This document shows positions 47,686 to 57,801 of a stretch of DNA of 59,826 bases, in pieces. Below the pieces are notes generated by a model. The model was not told the DNA's origin. It worked only from the letters and a program-made list of their open reading frames with translations, and did not search any database. Origin of the DNA: Chloroflexota bacterium (GTDB lineage Bacteria > Chloroflexota > Chloroflexia > QHBQ01); the NCBI GenBank assembly GCA_025355955.1, contig JANXYP010000006.1, positions 1 through 59,826 of the forward strand. The letters run 5' to 3'. Position numbers and translations under genes: made by a program. Numbering within the stretch: position 1 is the first letter of the stretch; every line of letters starts with the position of its first letter.

Positions 47686-48903
47686 ATGCCCTACGAATCC
47701 AGCGAGGTACTTAGCCAGATAAGGGAGCGGGCGCAAGATGCCCGTTTCCTGCTCGATCAGCAGCGCGGCGCGTTGGAGTTGGCTGCCGAGCTATATCAGC
47801 GTGCCTGCGAACGGCTGGCTGACTGGCGCGAGATCGTGCAGAGCAAAGAGAACAACAAGTACCGCCTCTACGCCAACCCACTTATGGGCAGCCGCGAGGT
47901 GGCGCTGGATTATCCTTGTGTTCCTGCGCTACCCGCCGAGGGTTATTGTGTGGTGGCGACCGACTCCTCGTTCATCGAGCCAGACAAGCATCGCGGCGCG
48001 TTCTGCCACCTGATCAACGTGGGGCGGGTGATGATTAAATACGGTGACCACCAGGAGGCGACTCTGGAGGCGCGACCCTCTCACCACCCTGACTACCTCA
48101 ACAGCATAGAGGAGCGTTACGTTGGCTTCGGTCGCGCCTTGCAGGCGGAGTGTACCGCCAAGGAGATGGAACACCTGCTCGATCTAGCAGTGACGCACCG
48201 TGCCGACATCGCCTTCTTCGACGGCCCACTCAACCAGACGGTGTTGCTGCTGGAAAACGCCCCCGTGATCAGCAAGCATATCAAGGAGAACCTGACCATA
48301 TACTACGATTACCTGCGGGCATTCGAGACGGTGCTGGGTGGCAGCGGTATCCCGGTGGTGGGCTACAACAGCCGCACCAACTCCGACCTGGTGATGCGTT
48401 CGCTACGCAAGGCGGTGGAATCGAAAGCCAGCTTTTTCAACGCAGCAGTCAAAAACGACCCTCGCGTGCCGATGTTCAGCTATCTCGATGACGGCGACCT
48501 GTTTAGCTACGCCCTCGAACCGGGAACGCGCTCGATTACCTTTCAGCCCTGGGAGGCAAAGAAGGATAGCGATAAGGATACCGCTAGCGGGGAGATCAGC
48601 AGCGGGCTGCATGAATACGAGGTGGATATTCGCGTCTTCTACCTCAACGTGGCGGGCAGCGCCGAGCGGGTGGATGTGCCAGCCTGGTGCCTGCCGCAAC
48701 TAGACCGCATCCACCAATTGTTGCTCAGTCAATGCACCCTGGGCGATGACTTCCCCGCCGCCCTCAGCCTGGCCGACAAGCAGGCGGTGTTGACGCGGGG
48801 CGAGGATCGCGAAACTTATTATACCCTTCTGGAGATGGAGGATCTGCTGCGCCCAGTCTCCTACAAGGCCCGCAGCAAGCGCGAGGCGGGGAGGAACATA
48901 TGA
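47686..48903 (+). CDS. nurA: NurA-domain nuclease
   Basis: YCVVATDSSFIEPDKHRGAFCHLINVGRVMIKYG; IAFFDGPL; VVGYNSRTNSDLVMRSLR; genomic association with HerA. Confidence 0.82.
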   Translation: MPYESSEVLSQIRERAQDARFLLDQQRGALELAAELYQRACERLADWREIVQSKENNKYRLYANPLMGSREVALDYPCVPALPAEGYCVVATDSSFIEPDKHRGAFCHLINVGRVMIKYGDHQEATLEARPSHHPDYLNSIEERYVGFGRALQAECTAKEMEHLLDLAVTHRADIAFFDGPLNQTVLLLENAPVISKHIKENLTIYYDYLRAFETVLGGSGIPVVGYNSRTNSDLVMRSLRKAVESKASFFNAAVKNDPRVPMFSYLDDGDLFSYALEPGTRSITFQPWEAKKDSDKDTASGEISSGLHEYEVDIRVFYLNVAGSAERVDVPAWCLPQLDRIHQLLLSQCTLGDDFPAALSLADKQAVLTRGEDRETYYTLLEMEDLLRPVSYKARSKREAGRNI

Positions 48904-49514
48904 CCAAGCGGCAACTGGTTGGCGAGGTTGTGGTCGCCGAGTACACCACCTTCTGCGCCGAGAGCTTCAAGCTGCACCAGGCTCCGCCGCTTGGCGGGCT
49001 GGTAATCGCTGACAACGTGGTGGGACTGGTTTACTCGGCCCGCACCGAGGGGCTGGGGCCGATCATTCGCAAGGGCAAGGAGGACAACGCCGATGGCGAA
49101 GTCTACAACCTGCATCCCGAACTGGAGCGCACCCTGCGTACCCAGTTCACCGCCCTATGTGTCGGCTACTACGCGGGCAAGGATGGCTACAAGCATATCT
49201 ACCCGGAGCGCCCGCCACGGGTTCACTACCAGTGTCACCTGCTGGACGATGCCGCCCTCTGCCAGTTCACCGAACGGCCCGATTACCTACGGGCGTTGCT
49301 CAACGCCAGCGAACCGGCAGTAGATCAGGCGCTAATCCACCTGCTCTACCGTGCCTACACCATGCGCGAAGCGGCCCCCACCCGCCGCGCCCACCTGCTG
49401 GCCGCCACCACCTTCCTCAGCCGCTTGCTCAAGGGGCAGTATGACCGCCTGCTCGCCATCCTCGAAACCCTCGAAGGAATGCTGGGCGAAGACTATGCAT
49501 CGGCTGGTGAGTAG
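48900..49514 (+). CDS. HAS-barrel-like accessory protein of the HerA/NurA system
   Basis: 4-bp overlap with nurA; GEVVVAEYTTFCAESFKLHQAPPLGGLVIADNVVGLVYSARTEG resembles a HAS-barrel N-terminus. Confidence 0.55.
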   Translation: MTKRQLVGEVVVAEYTTFCAESFKLHQAPPLGGLVIADNVVGLVYSARTEGLGPIIRKGKEDNADGEVYNLHPELERTLRTQFTALCVGYYAGKDGYKHIYPERPPRVHYQCHLLDDAALCQFTERPDYLRALLNASEPAVDQALIHLLYRAYTMREAAPTRRAHLLAATTFLSRLLKGQYDRLLAILETLEGMLGEDYASAGE

Positions 49515-49541
49515 TAAAAGATAAATTGGCTCAACCCTTCG

Positions 49542-52500
49542 GTGGAGATAGATATAATGGCTGAACTAGACGCAGCACTGTTCGAGTTTGCTCCCAGCGC
49601 GATGCTGTACTTTGACGCTGACCTGTGCCTGCAACGTATTAATCGCCAGGCCCAACTCTGGTGGCAGCTTTCCCCCGCTGCGGGGCTGAACCAGCCGCTG
49701 AGTTCACTTGCACTTACCGGCATAGACGAGCAGCGGCTGCGGGAGGCGATCAGCGGGCTGGCGGGCAACGGGCTAGCTACGCTTGAGAATGGTGAACGCT
49801 ACCTCGATATTATCTATACCCCCATCCCTGAGCAGGCAGGTGGTCACAGCGTGCTGGTATCAGCCACCGATGTTAGTGAGCAGTACGCACTTGAGCGGGA
49901 GCTAAAGCGTAGAGGCGATGAGCTGCAAGCCGTCCTGGATAATCTTGGTGAAGGCGTACTCCTGGCCGACACCCACGGCAATCAGCTCTATCTTAACGAA
50001 GCTGGGCGTACCATGCTTGGCATGGTGGCAGGGACGGAACTGCCCAACCTGGAGAGCTATAAACGGCCCAGCGTGCATGACCTCTCCGGCAACGAGATGC
50101 CGATTAATGAATACCCGATTAGCCGTGCGTTGCGCGGCGAACGCTTCACCGATGCAGAACTCTACTTCAGTGGGCAGGATGGCATTGCCCGGCGGCTCTC
50201 CTCGAGCGGCTCATCGCTCAAGGATGAAGAGGGCCGAGTGCGGTTGGGTATCTCAGTCTTCCACGATGTCAGTAAATTGCACGATCTAGAGATGCGCCTC
50301 AAAGAAAGCCGTGATGAACTTCTCGCTGTCCTCGACAATATGACCGATACTGTCTCGCTAGTGGAGGCAAACGGGCAGATCCGTTACATCAACCCTGCCG
50401 CACGCAAACTGGTGGCACTAGCTCCCGATCAGCCGCTGGGTAGCCTTTCGCCTGCGGATACGGCAACGCCAAACGATAGCGGGAACGGCTTTGCAGCAGC
50501 TCGTGAACTAACCCACAGGGCGCTAAGTGGTGAAATATTCACCGATGCCGAAATCACCATGCGCGCCGCTGACACTACCCAGCACATTTTCAGCGTCAGC
50601 GGCAGTAGCGTGCGCGACGATGCAGGCCGGGTGCGCCTGGGTATCACCGTTGGTCGTGATATGACCGCGCAGCGCAATCTGGAGCAAGAACTTAAGAACA
50701 AAAACGACGAGCTACAGGCAGTGCTGGACTATATGCCCGACTCGGTGGTTCTATTCGAGTCCGATGGTCGCATCCGCTATCGTAATCGCGCCAGCCAAAA
50801 CTTCCTCGGTCAGAGGCTGTCTGAGGATGTGAACCAGATTGAAGATTATGGCCAGCGCATCGATGTGCGCGATGGGGACGGGCAGCCACTTTCGGTCGCT
50901 GATTACCCGATCAGCCACGTGCTGGAGAGTGCCGAGGCTGCCGAAGGTGAGATGACAATCACCTTTCCCGACGGCACCTGGAAGAGCCTGCGCCAGGCCG
51001 CCGCCCGGGTGCGCGATCAGGCAGGCAATTTGCGTCTGGTCGTTTCCATCGTGCAAGATATTACCAACCAGGTGCGGCTGACAAATAGCCTGCGCGAGAG
51101 CCGCGACGAGTTGCAGGCTGTTCTCGACAACATGACTGAGGGAGTATTGCTGTTTGAAGCGAACGGACAGGTGCGGTACCGTAATGCGGCCCAACTGCGG
51201 CTGATGGGGATGACTTCGGCATCCGCGCTCGCGGTTCCTGGACAGATACTCAATATTCGCCGAGCCGACGGTAGCCCAGTAGTGCCTGGGGAGTTTCCAT
51301 TGGAACGTATTCTCAAAGGCGAGGTGTTTAGCACGGTCGAGTATCTATTCACCAGTCTGGGCGGGGAACAGATCGTAGTCGCTTGCAGCGGTTCGAGCGT
51401 GCTGCGCTCTGATGGCAGCATCGGCCTCGGCATCTTCGTAATGCATGACATCAGCAAACTTCGTGAAGCTGAACAGCAAGTCGTCACCCTGTTGCAGGAG
51501 GCGGAGCAGGAGCGTAACCGGCTCGATAGTGTTATTGAGCAGATGCCTGAAGGGGTAATTATTATTGCCGCACCGAATGACCGGCTGGTGCGGATGAACC
51601 GGGTGGCATCAGAGATTTACGGTCTTGATGCCGACCTCCTGCCACGTATCAACCCCACTAATCTTACTCATTACGAAACCTTCAGTCCCGAAGGGGAAGC
51701 GCTACCCCCCGCGGCAAGGCCGCTGCAGCGTGCAATGAGCGGTGAAGTAGTAAAGGCGGCACAGCTACGAGTGCGCCGTGCGGACCAGAAGGAGGTGGAC
51801 CTGCTGGTTAGCGCTGCTCCCATTATCGAGGGGAGTGGGGAAAATGAGCGCATCAGCGGGGCCGTCAGTGTCTTCCAGGACATCAGCGAACTCAAGGAAC
51901 TCGATCGGATAAAGGATGAGTTCATCTCGATCACCTCCCACGAGCTACGCACGCCGCTAACCAGCATTAAAGGTTATGCTGAAGTCATGAGCCGCAGGCT
52001 CCAGCGGATGGATGACAACGTAAGGACTACACTACAGAAGCCACTCAATACCATCATTGAGCGTACTGAGCGGATGACCCAGTTGGTCAATGATCTGCTC
52101 GATGTTTCCAACATCGCCACGGGCCGTCTTGAGGTAGTGGGCAGTAGCCTCGATCTATCCTCCATCATCACGAAGCTGGTAGCCGAGGCACGGCTGACCA
52201 GTCAACGCACCTTCCACCTGGCGCTGTCGAATGGGCCAGTTATAGTGCTTGGCGAAGAGCGTCTTATCGAGCAGGTGCTGACTAATCTAATCGGCAACGC
52301 GGTTAAGTACAGCCCGGCTGAAGGAATCATCACGATAAGGTTGACCAAGGAGACACGCCACGCCGAGGTAAGCGTTACCGATCAAGGTATCGGCATTGGT
52401 AATGAGCAGCAGACGCATCTTTTTGAGCGTTTCTATCGAACTAAACAGGCAAAAGACCATGCGTCAGGGCTGGGATTGGGCTTGTACATCGCTAGCTCAA

Positions 52501-52601
52501 TCGTCACGGCGCATGGGGGACGTTTGTGGGTAGAGAGCGAAGGCGCGGGTAAAGGCTCGACCTTCATCTTTACCGTGCCACTGGCCGAGCAGCAATCTTG
52601 A
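49542..52601 (+). CDS. Multi-PAS sensor histidine kinase (about six PAS units, no TM seen); GTG start, or ATG at 49557
   Basis: Repeated RDELQAVLDNMTEGVLLFEANGQ units; HisKA ITSHELRTPLTSIKGYAEV; HATPase GLGLGLYIASSIVTAHGG. Confidence 0.9.
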   Translation: MEIDIMAELDAALFEFAPSAMLYFDADLCLQRINRQAQLWWQLSPAAGLNQPLSSLALTGIDEQRLREAISGLAGNGLATLENGERYLDIIYTPIPEQAGGHSVLVSATDVSEQYALERELKRRGDELQAVLDNLGEGVLLADTHGNQLYLNEAGRTMLGMVAGTELPNLESYKRPSVHDLSGNEMPINEYPISRALRGERFTDAELYFSGQDGIARRLSSSGSSLKDEEGRVRLGISVFHDVSKLHDLEMRLKESRDELLAVLDNMTDTVSLVEANGQIRYINPAARKLVALAPDQPLGSLSPADTATPNDSGNGFAAARELTHRALSGEIFTDAEITMRAADTTQHIFSVSGSSVRDDAGRVRLGITVGRDMTAQRNLEQELKNKNDELQAVLDYMPDSVVLFESDGRIRYRNRASQNFLGQRLSEDVNQIEDYGQRIDVRDGDGQPLSVADYPISHVLESAEAAEGEMTITFPDGTWKSLRQAAARVRDQAGNLRLVVSIVQDITNQVRLTNSLRESRDELQAVLDNMTEGVLLFEANGQVRYRNAAQLRLMGMTSASALAVPGQILNIRRADGSPVVPGEFPLERILKGEVFSTVEYLFTSLGGEQIVVACSGSSVLRSDGSIGLGIFVMHDISKLREAEQQVVTLLQEAEQERNRLDSVIEQMPEGVIIIAAPNDRLVRMNRVASEIYGLDADLLPRINPTNLTHYETFSPEGEALPPAARPLQRAMSGEVVKAAQLRVRRADQKEVDLLVSAAPIIEGSGENERISGAVSVFQDISELKELDRIKDEFISITSHELRTPLTSIKGYAEVMSRRLQRMDDNVRTTLQKPLNTIIERTERMTQLVNDLLDVSNIATGRLEVVGSSLDLSSIITKLVAEARLTSQRTFHLALSNGPVIVLGEERLIEQVLTNLIGNAVKYSPAEGIITIRLTKETRHAEVSVTDQGIGIGNEQQTHLFERFYRTKQAKDHASGLGLGLYIASSIVTAHGGRLWVESEGAGKGSTFIFTVPLAEQQS

Positions 52602-52707
52602 TGGCAGGGACAAAAGCAGGCATGAGCTATGTTAGTGCGGGGCAAGCAAAAGGAGCGTACATCAGTACGCCCCTAAGCCCGGCAAAGTAACTTTGCTTGA
52701 TTATCGC

Positions 52708-52899
52708 TTAAATCTTGAAGTTGTCCTTGTTGTAGTAGTCGGTACCCCACTTGCCGCTGGCCTTCATTACCTTGACCACTAGCAACTTACGCTGAGGGAT
52801 CGGCTTGCCGTCTACCTTGCAGACGTGACCGCTATCGGCCTCGTCAATCTTGCCGGTAGGCACTGTCTTCGACAGCTTAACGTCTTTCTTACCAGCCAT
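52708..52899 (-). CDS. Small hypothetical protein (63 aa)
   Basis: MAGKKDVKLSKTVPTGKIDEADSGHVCKVDGKPIPQRKLLVVKVMKASGKWGTDYYNKDNFKI with SD-like gaaaggaag upstream. Confidence 0.55.
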   Translation of the reverse strand: MAGKKDVKLSKTVPTGKIDEADSGHVCKVDGKPIPQRKLLVVKVMKASGKWGTDYYNKDNFKI

Positions 52900-53052
52900 C
52901 GCTTTCTTCCTTTCTGAATAACCTGCCGCGTGCGCTACATATAGTTGCGGCATTACGGCTTGCTTACGTGTTATAATAGTGCCTGCAAGGATGCTGACAC
53001 GTACGGTATTATACCAGTTTTTTCCAAGCGGCGCAAGTTTTAACTAGAGGAG

Positions 53053-54669
53053 ATGTTTATGCCCATCAATGAACAGCAGATTATCGGCCAGGTCACTGCT
53101 GCCGATAGCGAACGCGGTGTCACCGTCCATCTCGACCCCCAAATCAGTGTGGAGGGTCTATCGCAGGGCCAGTTCGTGGTTGTCGATGGCCGCAGCGGTA
53201 AGTTCTACGGTACGATTAGCGGCTTCAAGCTGGGAATCACCGACGCGGGCATTGCCATGAACCCACCCGCCACGACTTCCTCGCTGGTGCGCGACACGCT
53301 GCTACGCACCGCCGCTTACGCTGATTGCACCGTGCAGTTGTCGCTGGCCGAACCCCACGACGGCGGTAGCGCCCCTATGCCCGCCCGCACTATCCCCAGC
53401 CACTTCAGCAGCGTGGCAATCGCCAAAGAGGACGACTTCACCTCGGTGTTCGGCAACAAGGATGGCGGCGGCTACTTCGTGATCGGCAGCCCCCGCGATA
53501 TGCCCGGCCTGCCCATCCCCATCGACCTGAAGAAGTTCGTGGAGCGCAGCAATGGTATTTTCGGGCGCAGCGGCACCGGCAAGAGTATGTTTACCCGCCT
53601 ACTGCTCTGCGGCGTGATTGATGCGGACTCCTGCGTCAACCTGATCTTCGATATGCACAACGAGTACGCCTTGAGCAAGGACACCGAGCAGCCGGGCCAG
53701 TCGGTCAAAGGGCTGGAGGAGCTGTTTGGCAGTTCCCGCGTGTTGGTCTGTACCCTCGACCCCTCCTCGCCGCGCTATCGTCAGTTCAAGCCGACCTCAG
53801 TGTTCATCCCCTTCAGCTACCTGACCATGGATGACCTGCTTACCGTGCGCGACGAACTGGACCTGAACGATTCGGCGACCAGTACCGCCTATCTGCTGGA
53901 GGAGCATTGGCACGACGGCTGGATTGGTCAACTGATAAGTATGGAGAGCGGTGCGCTGAAGGATGCGGCCAGCGACGTAGGCGCGAACGAGGCATCGCTA
54001 AAGGCGCTGTGGCGCAAGCTGCGCCAGTTGAAGCGTTTCAACTTTCTGAGCGATAGCGACCACGACTCCAGCATCAGCAGGTTGCTGACCGAGCTGCAGA
54101 ACGGGCGTAACGTGGTGCTGGAGTTTGGCGGCTACGATACGAACCTCGCCTATATGCTGGTTGCCAACGTGATTACCCGCCGCATCTACAAGGGCTGGAA
54201 GGATCAATACGAAAAGTTCGAGCGCAGCCGAAGCGAGGGTGACCGCCCCCGCCAGCTGATGGTGACAATCGAAGAGGCGCACAAGTTCCTCTCCGGCAAG
54301 AGTGGCATCTTCAGCATCATCGCCCGCGAGATGCGTAAGTATTACGTTACCCTGCTGGTGATCGATCAAAGGCCCAGCAGCATCGACCCCGACGTAATCA
54401 GCCAGCTAGGCACGCGCATTACTGCGCTGCTCTCCGACCAGCAGGATATTGATGCGGTGTTCACCGGCGTATATGGCAGCAGCCACTTCAAGCAGATCCT
54501 CGCCACATTGGACACGCGGCAGGAGGCGCTTATCTTCGGCCACGCGCTACCGATGCAGGTGGTTATCCGCGCTCGCGACTTTAATGATGAGTTCTGCAAC
54601 TCACTGAAGAATGTGGTATGGAAGCGGCGGCACGATCCAGTTCAGGATAAGAATGAGTTGAACTTCTAG
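53053..54669 (+). CDS. herA: HerA-like ATPase
   Basis: IIGQVTAADSERGVTVHLDP (HAS barrel); GIFGRSGTGKSMFTRLLL; VTIEEAHKFL; ISQLGTRITALLSDQQDIDAV. Confidence 0.88.
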   Translation: MFMPINEQQIIGQVTAADSERGVTVHLDPQISVEGLSQGQFVVVDGRSGKFYGTISGFKLGITDAGIAMNPPATTSSLVRDTLLRTAAYADCTVQLSLAEPHDGGSAPMPARTIPSHFSSVAIAKEDDFTSVFGNKDGGGYFVIGSPRDMPGLPIPIDLKKFVERSNGIFGRSGTGKSMFTRLLLCGVIDADSCVNLIFDMHNEYALSKDTEQPGQSVKGLEELFGSSRVLVCTLDPSSPRYRQFKPTSVFIPFSYLTMDDLLTVRDELDLNDSATSTAYLLEEHWHDGWIGQLISMESGALKDAASDVGANEASLKALWRKLRQLKRFNFLSDSDHDSSISRLLTELQNGRNVVLEFGGYDTNLAYMLVANVITRRIYKGWKDQYEKFERSRSEGDRPRQLMVTIEEAHKFLSGKSGIFSIIAREMRKYYVTLLVIDQRPSSIDPDVISQLGTRITALLSDQQDIDAVFTGVYGSSHFKQILATLDTRQEALIFGHALPMQVVIRARDFNDEFCNSLKNVVWKRRHDPVQDKNELNF

Positions 54670-54699
54670 CTAAACGCCGCTAATCTCCAATCCCTATAT

Positions 54700-55293
54700 C
54701 TATGCGCTGGCGGTGCGACTGCGCTGCACCAGGATGAAGCTGGACGCAATTGCCAGGATGATCACGACACCGAGTACGCCCAGCATGATGTAGGTGCTGG
54801 TGTAGTCAGTGGTGGCGCACGGCTTATCGGGATCGCAACCGGCAGCCGCGGCAGCACCAGTGTTTCCCGCTGAGGCGACAGCGGTATGGTCGACGGTGAA
54901 GTCGAATTGATCATCCAGCGCAGTGCCTGATGCTTTGGCGACGCTGTGCCACTTGACGAAGTAGACCCCGTCGCCCAATCCACTCTTCAACGTTGCATTT
55001 ATAGTATCCGGGTTAGCGGAGTCGACCTTGCCGTCACCGTTATCCGCAGGAGTCTGTGCGGCATTGCGATCCTTGGCAAAGAACACCTGCATCGTCGTCT
55101 TGGCTGCGTCGGTATCCTCGGAGAACGTGACTGATACCTTGGCCGGTTCGTTCTTGATCACCGCGCCGTCGCCAGGGTTGGAACTCTGCAGCTTGGCCTG
55201 CGCGAAAGCCGAAGGCGCGACAAGAATCGCGACAATTGCAATAGCGAAGAACGGTGCCACAATGCGAACGCCGGTCTGTTTTAGCACTTTCAT
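54700..55293 (-). CDS. CopC-domain copper-resistance-like protein with C-terminal TM anchor
   Basis: AQAKLQSSNPGDGAVIKNEPAKVSVTFSEDTD; TYIMLGVLGVVIILAIASSFILVQRSR. Confidence 0.8.
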   Translation of the reverse strand: MKVLKQTGVRIVAPFFAIAIVAILVAPSAFAQAKLQSSNPGDGAVIKNEPAKVSVTFSEDTDAAKTTMQVFFAKDRNAAQTPADNGDGKVDSANPDTINATLKSGLGDGVYFVKWHSVAKASGTALDDQFDFTVDHTAVASAGNTGAAAAAGCDPDKPCATTDYTSTYIMLGVLGVVIILAIASSFILVQRSRTASA

Positions 55294-55413
55294 TCCTCTG
55301 AACTTCCTTTCGTAATTACTGCCATAGTATAAGGACACCCATCCACGAGTGTCCTCTTTCCTCCTCTTAAGAGTAGACCTGGGCAGCTTGCATCGAACGG
55401 TGCAAGCTGCTGC

Positions 55414-55725
55414 CTACCTCTGCCCGCCCTTCGGCGTGGAGCGCTGCTGCACCAGGGCGACACTGCACACGACCGCCAGAATCACCACGACCGCGAGTAC
55501 CCCCAGCATGGTATAGGTACTGATGTCGTTGCGTGTGCTGATGTCTTGCAGGTTAGTAGCAATGTTCCTGCTGTTGTCGCTCGCGTTACTGGTGGTTACG
55601 CTCGCAGTCGCGGTGGGGTCAACAGGGGAGGCCCAGGCGGGGGACGCTAGCAGCATGATAACTAGCGCCATTGCCCCCAGAAGTAGACTGAGCCGGGCGC
55701 AGTGGCGCTTTAGCTGCTGCATCAC
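55414..55725 (-). CDS. Small secreted/membrane protein sharing the CopC C-terminal TM module
   Basis: Signal peptide; TYTMLGVLAVVVILAVVCSVALVQQRS. Confidence 0.6.
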   Translation of the reverse strand: MMQQLKRHCARLSLLLGAMALVIMLLASPAWASPVDPTATASVTTSNASDNSRNIATNLQDISTRNDISTYTMLGVLAVVVILAVVCSVALVQQRSTPKGGQR

Positions 55726-55727
55726 CT

Positions 55728-56039
55728 TTAGCTAACCCTCTGGCTCGACTTCCCAGGCTGCGTCAGCATCGCCAGCAGTGGCTTCCAGACCAGATGATAG
55801 CCCAGCTGCGTGCCGAGGAAGAGGGTCGAGCTATCAATCAATACAGCAGTCGCTCCAGCCTGGAAGCCGAAGGCTAGCTCACCCATCACCATGGCGGTAG
55901 AAACACCCAGCACCAGCGACGGGACACAGACGTAAAGGAACTTGCGCTGGCCCGACCACAACTTATTAATGACTAGCATGAACAACGGGGGCAGGAAGCC
56001 ACCGATGAAGAACGGCACGAACTCACGTAGCAGATCCAT
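55728..56039 (-). CDS. Small polytopic membrane protein
   Basis: MDLLREFVPFFIGGFLPPLFMLVINKLW, several hydrophobic segments; next to the preceding gene. Confidence 0.55.
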   Translation of the reverse strand: MDLLREFVPFFIGGFLPPLFMLVINKLWSGQRKFLYVCVPSLVLGVSTAMVMGELAFGFQAGATAVLIDSSTLFLGTQLGYHLVWKPLLAMLTQPGKSSQRVS

Positions 56040-56720
56040 ATCGACCGACCGCCTTTCTCTTCCTCTAACTGAGGACTAGGGGATACACTGGACGAACCAT
56101 CAAACCACATTGCTTGCTGGTTAAACCCATTGTACGTCAACCGCGCCCGTTTGTCAATAGCTAAGGGAGATTATAACAAAATTGCTACGATTCTAATTAT
56201 ACTTCTACTTGAGGAATGTTTATTACAGAATTAGAAGTTTCCACTGATTATCAAAGTAAGTTCTTTCCCACCTAGTAATATTGCTCAAAGCCATAACTTA
56301 CTAGCGATACGCTTGCGCTTATCTTCCCTGCCCCACTCCGCACGCTTGCCGATCGGCCTGACCAGTTGTTCGCTGCTGTAGGCGACCTCGAAGCGGTTAC
56401 GCTCCGGGTCGCGCTGGGCCTCGCTGCCCGGTAGGGCGCGGCAGTAGATAAGTTGCGCCCCTGCCTGCACCGCATCGCTAAGGCGACGGCGGGTTAGTAG
56501 AGGGGCGGATACCGCACTTGCGCCGGAGGGGCAAGGTGCTGGTGTTGTATAGCCCCGCGCTGGTCTCGCGGCTGACCACCCGTCGCGGAGCAACCCTCTT
56601 GATAAGGCGCGGCTTACCAGGCGCTCTAGTTCACCCCACAACTGGTAAGCCACTCGCGTATTTCGTTGCCTCTGCCCCCTTGCATTTTTCGCGTTGTTGT
56701 GGTAAAATTGCAAATGCAAC

Positions 56721-56792
56721 GGGGGCGTAGCTCAGCGGGAGAGCATCACACTGGCAGTGTGGGGGTCAAGGGTTCAAATCCCTTCGTCTCCA
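56721..56792 (+). tRNA. tRNA-Ala (anticodon GGC)
   Basis: Full cloverleaf GGGGGCG..CGTCTCC acceptor with G3:U70 pair, anticodon loop CTGGCAG, T-loop TTCAAAT, discriminator A. Confidence 0.9.
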
Positions 56793-56867
56793 CCCGTTTT
56801 TAATATAACTTACAAGTATGCTGACAGCAAGTTGCGTGCTTGCTTATTCAACATTATAAATCAAGGC

Positions 56868-57152
56868 GTTGAACAGGAGTAGTAAGCCATCTTCCCAACC
56901 CAGAGAGTTGCCGGTCGGTGCGAGGCAGCAGCGGGAAGTCCGCCATTAGGCGTAGAAGGCTGAACTCGCCTGGGAGCCGCAGCGGTGAAATCAAGTAACC
57001 GCGCCGGGTTTGCGCCCGTTATCGCGCACTTGAGCGGATGGTCGTCGCTCTGCAATCGCAGAGGGCGGACGACATCAACCAGGGTGGTACCGACGGAAGG
57101 AACAACCTTTCGCCCCTGACTTTGTGTAGTCAGGCGGGCGAAGGGTTTTTAT
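56868..57152 (+). promoter_or_regulatory. T-box leader, putative specifier CUC (Leu), with intrinsic terminator
   Basis: Stem I-like aggagtagtaa, agagag, ggtgcgaggcagc; tgaaCTCgcctggg; T-box signature agggtggtaccg at 57081..57092; terminator cctttcgcccctgac..gtcaggcgggcgaagggttttt. Confidence 0.85.
57105..57152 (+). terminator. T-box terminator
   Basis: cctttcgcccctgac-tttgtgta-gtcaggcgggcgaagg + gtttttatttt. Confidence 0.8.
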
Positions 57153-57250
57153 TTTGCCCTTTTAGAAGCAACTTTCGGCCCCCGACTGCGTACCATAATA
57201 TAGCGGTTAATCTGAACTACAGGTATGTGTTAAGCGAAAGGAGCAAAACC

Positions 57251-57556
57251 ATGAATCAGCAACCAGATTGGCAACCTCAGCAGGCCCAGCAGACGAGTGC
57301 CTGCCCCAAGTGCGGCGGCGTGATGATTGAGGCCCAAGTGCCATGGTACGGCGATGCCTCTGCACACCTGGTATCGGCGAATAATAACAGTCTTTTCTCG
57401 GGCCTGCGTTGGTCGGGCCTGTCGGCGCTGGTCTGCCGCAACTGCGGTTTCGTCGAGTTCTACGCCCAGAAGCCGAGGGAGATTGACTCAGGAGCAACCG
57501 CATTGAAACACAATGCCGCGCCCTGGACTAACTTGAGTGAGGATGTAGCAAAATGA
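57251..57556 (+). CDS. Small zinc-ribbon protein 1
   Basis: TSACPKCGGVMIEAQVP...ALVCRNCGFVEFYAQKP; paired CxxC. Confidence 0.75.
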   Translation: MNQQPDWQPQQAQQTSACPKCGGVMIEAQVPWYGDASAHLVSANNNSLFSGLRWSGLSALVCRNCGFVEFYAQKPREIDSGATALKHNAAPWTNLSEDVAK

Positions 57557-57801
57557 GTGACCAACCGAAGGATGACCCGCAGACGATTGCCTGTCCCAAA
57601 TGCAGTGACTATATGATAGAGCGCAACTTTATGCCTGGCACCTTCGGGATATTCACCCGCGCTGATGTGCGTGTGCCGCTACCCTTCACCCCCACCTCGG
57701 ATGCGATAGCGCTGGTCTGCGACAACTGCGGTTACGCCGAGATCTACGCCACCAACCCGGAGAAGCTGCGCGAGTTAGCCAAGCCGCTAGCGGATTCGTA
57801 A
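57553..57801 (+). CDS. Small zinc-ribbon protein 2
   Basis: TIACPKCSDYMIERNF...[20 protein letters not shown]; 4-bp overlap with previous gene. Confidence 0.75.
   Translation: MSDQPKDDPQTIACPKCSDYMIERNFMPGTFGIFTRADVRVPLPFTPTSDAIALVCDNCGYAEIYATNPEKLRELAKPLADS

Noticed and set aside
56285-56719. 144-aa minus-strand ORF and overlapping ORFs upstream of tRNA-Ala
   Set aside because: No recognisable domain; may be a decayed gene, but I could not support either a CDS or a specific pseudogene call.
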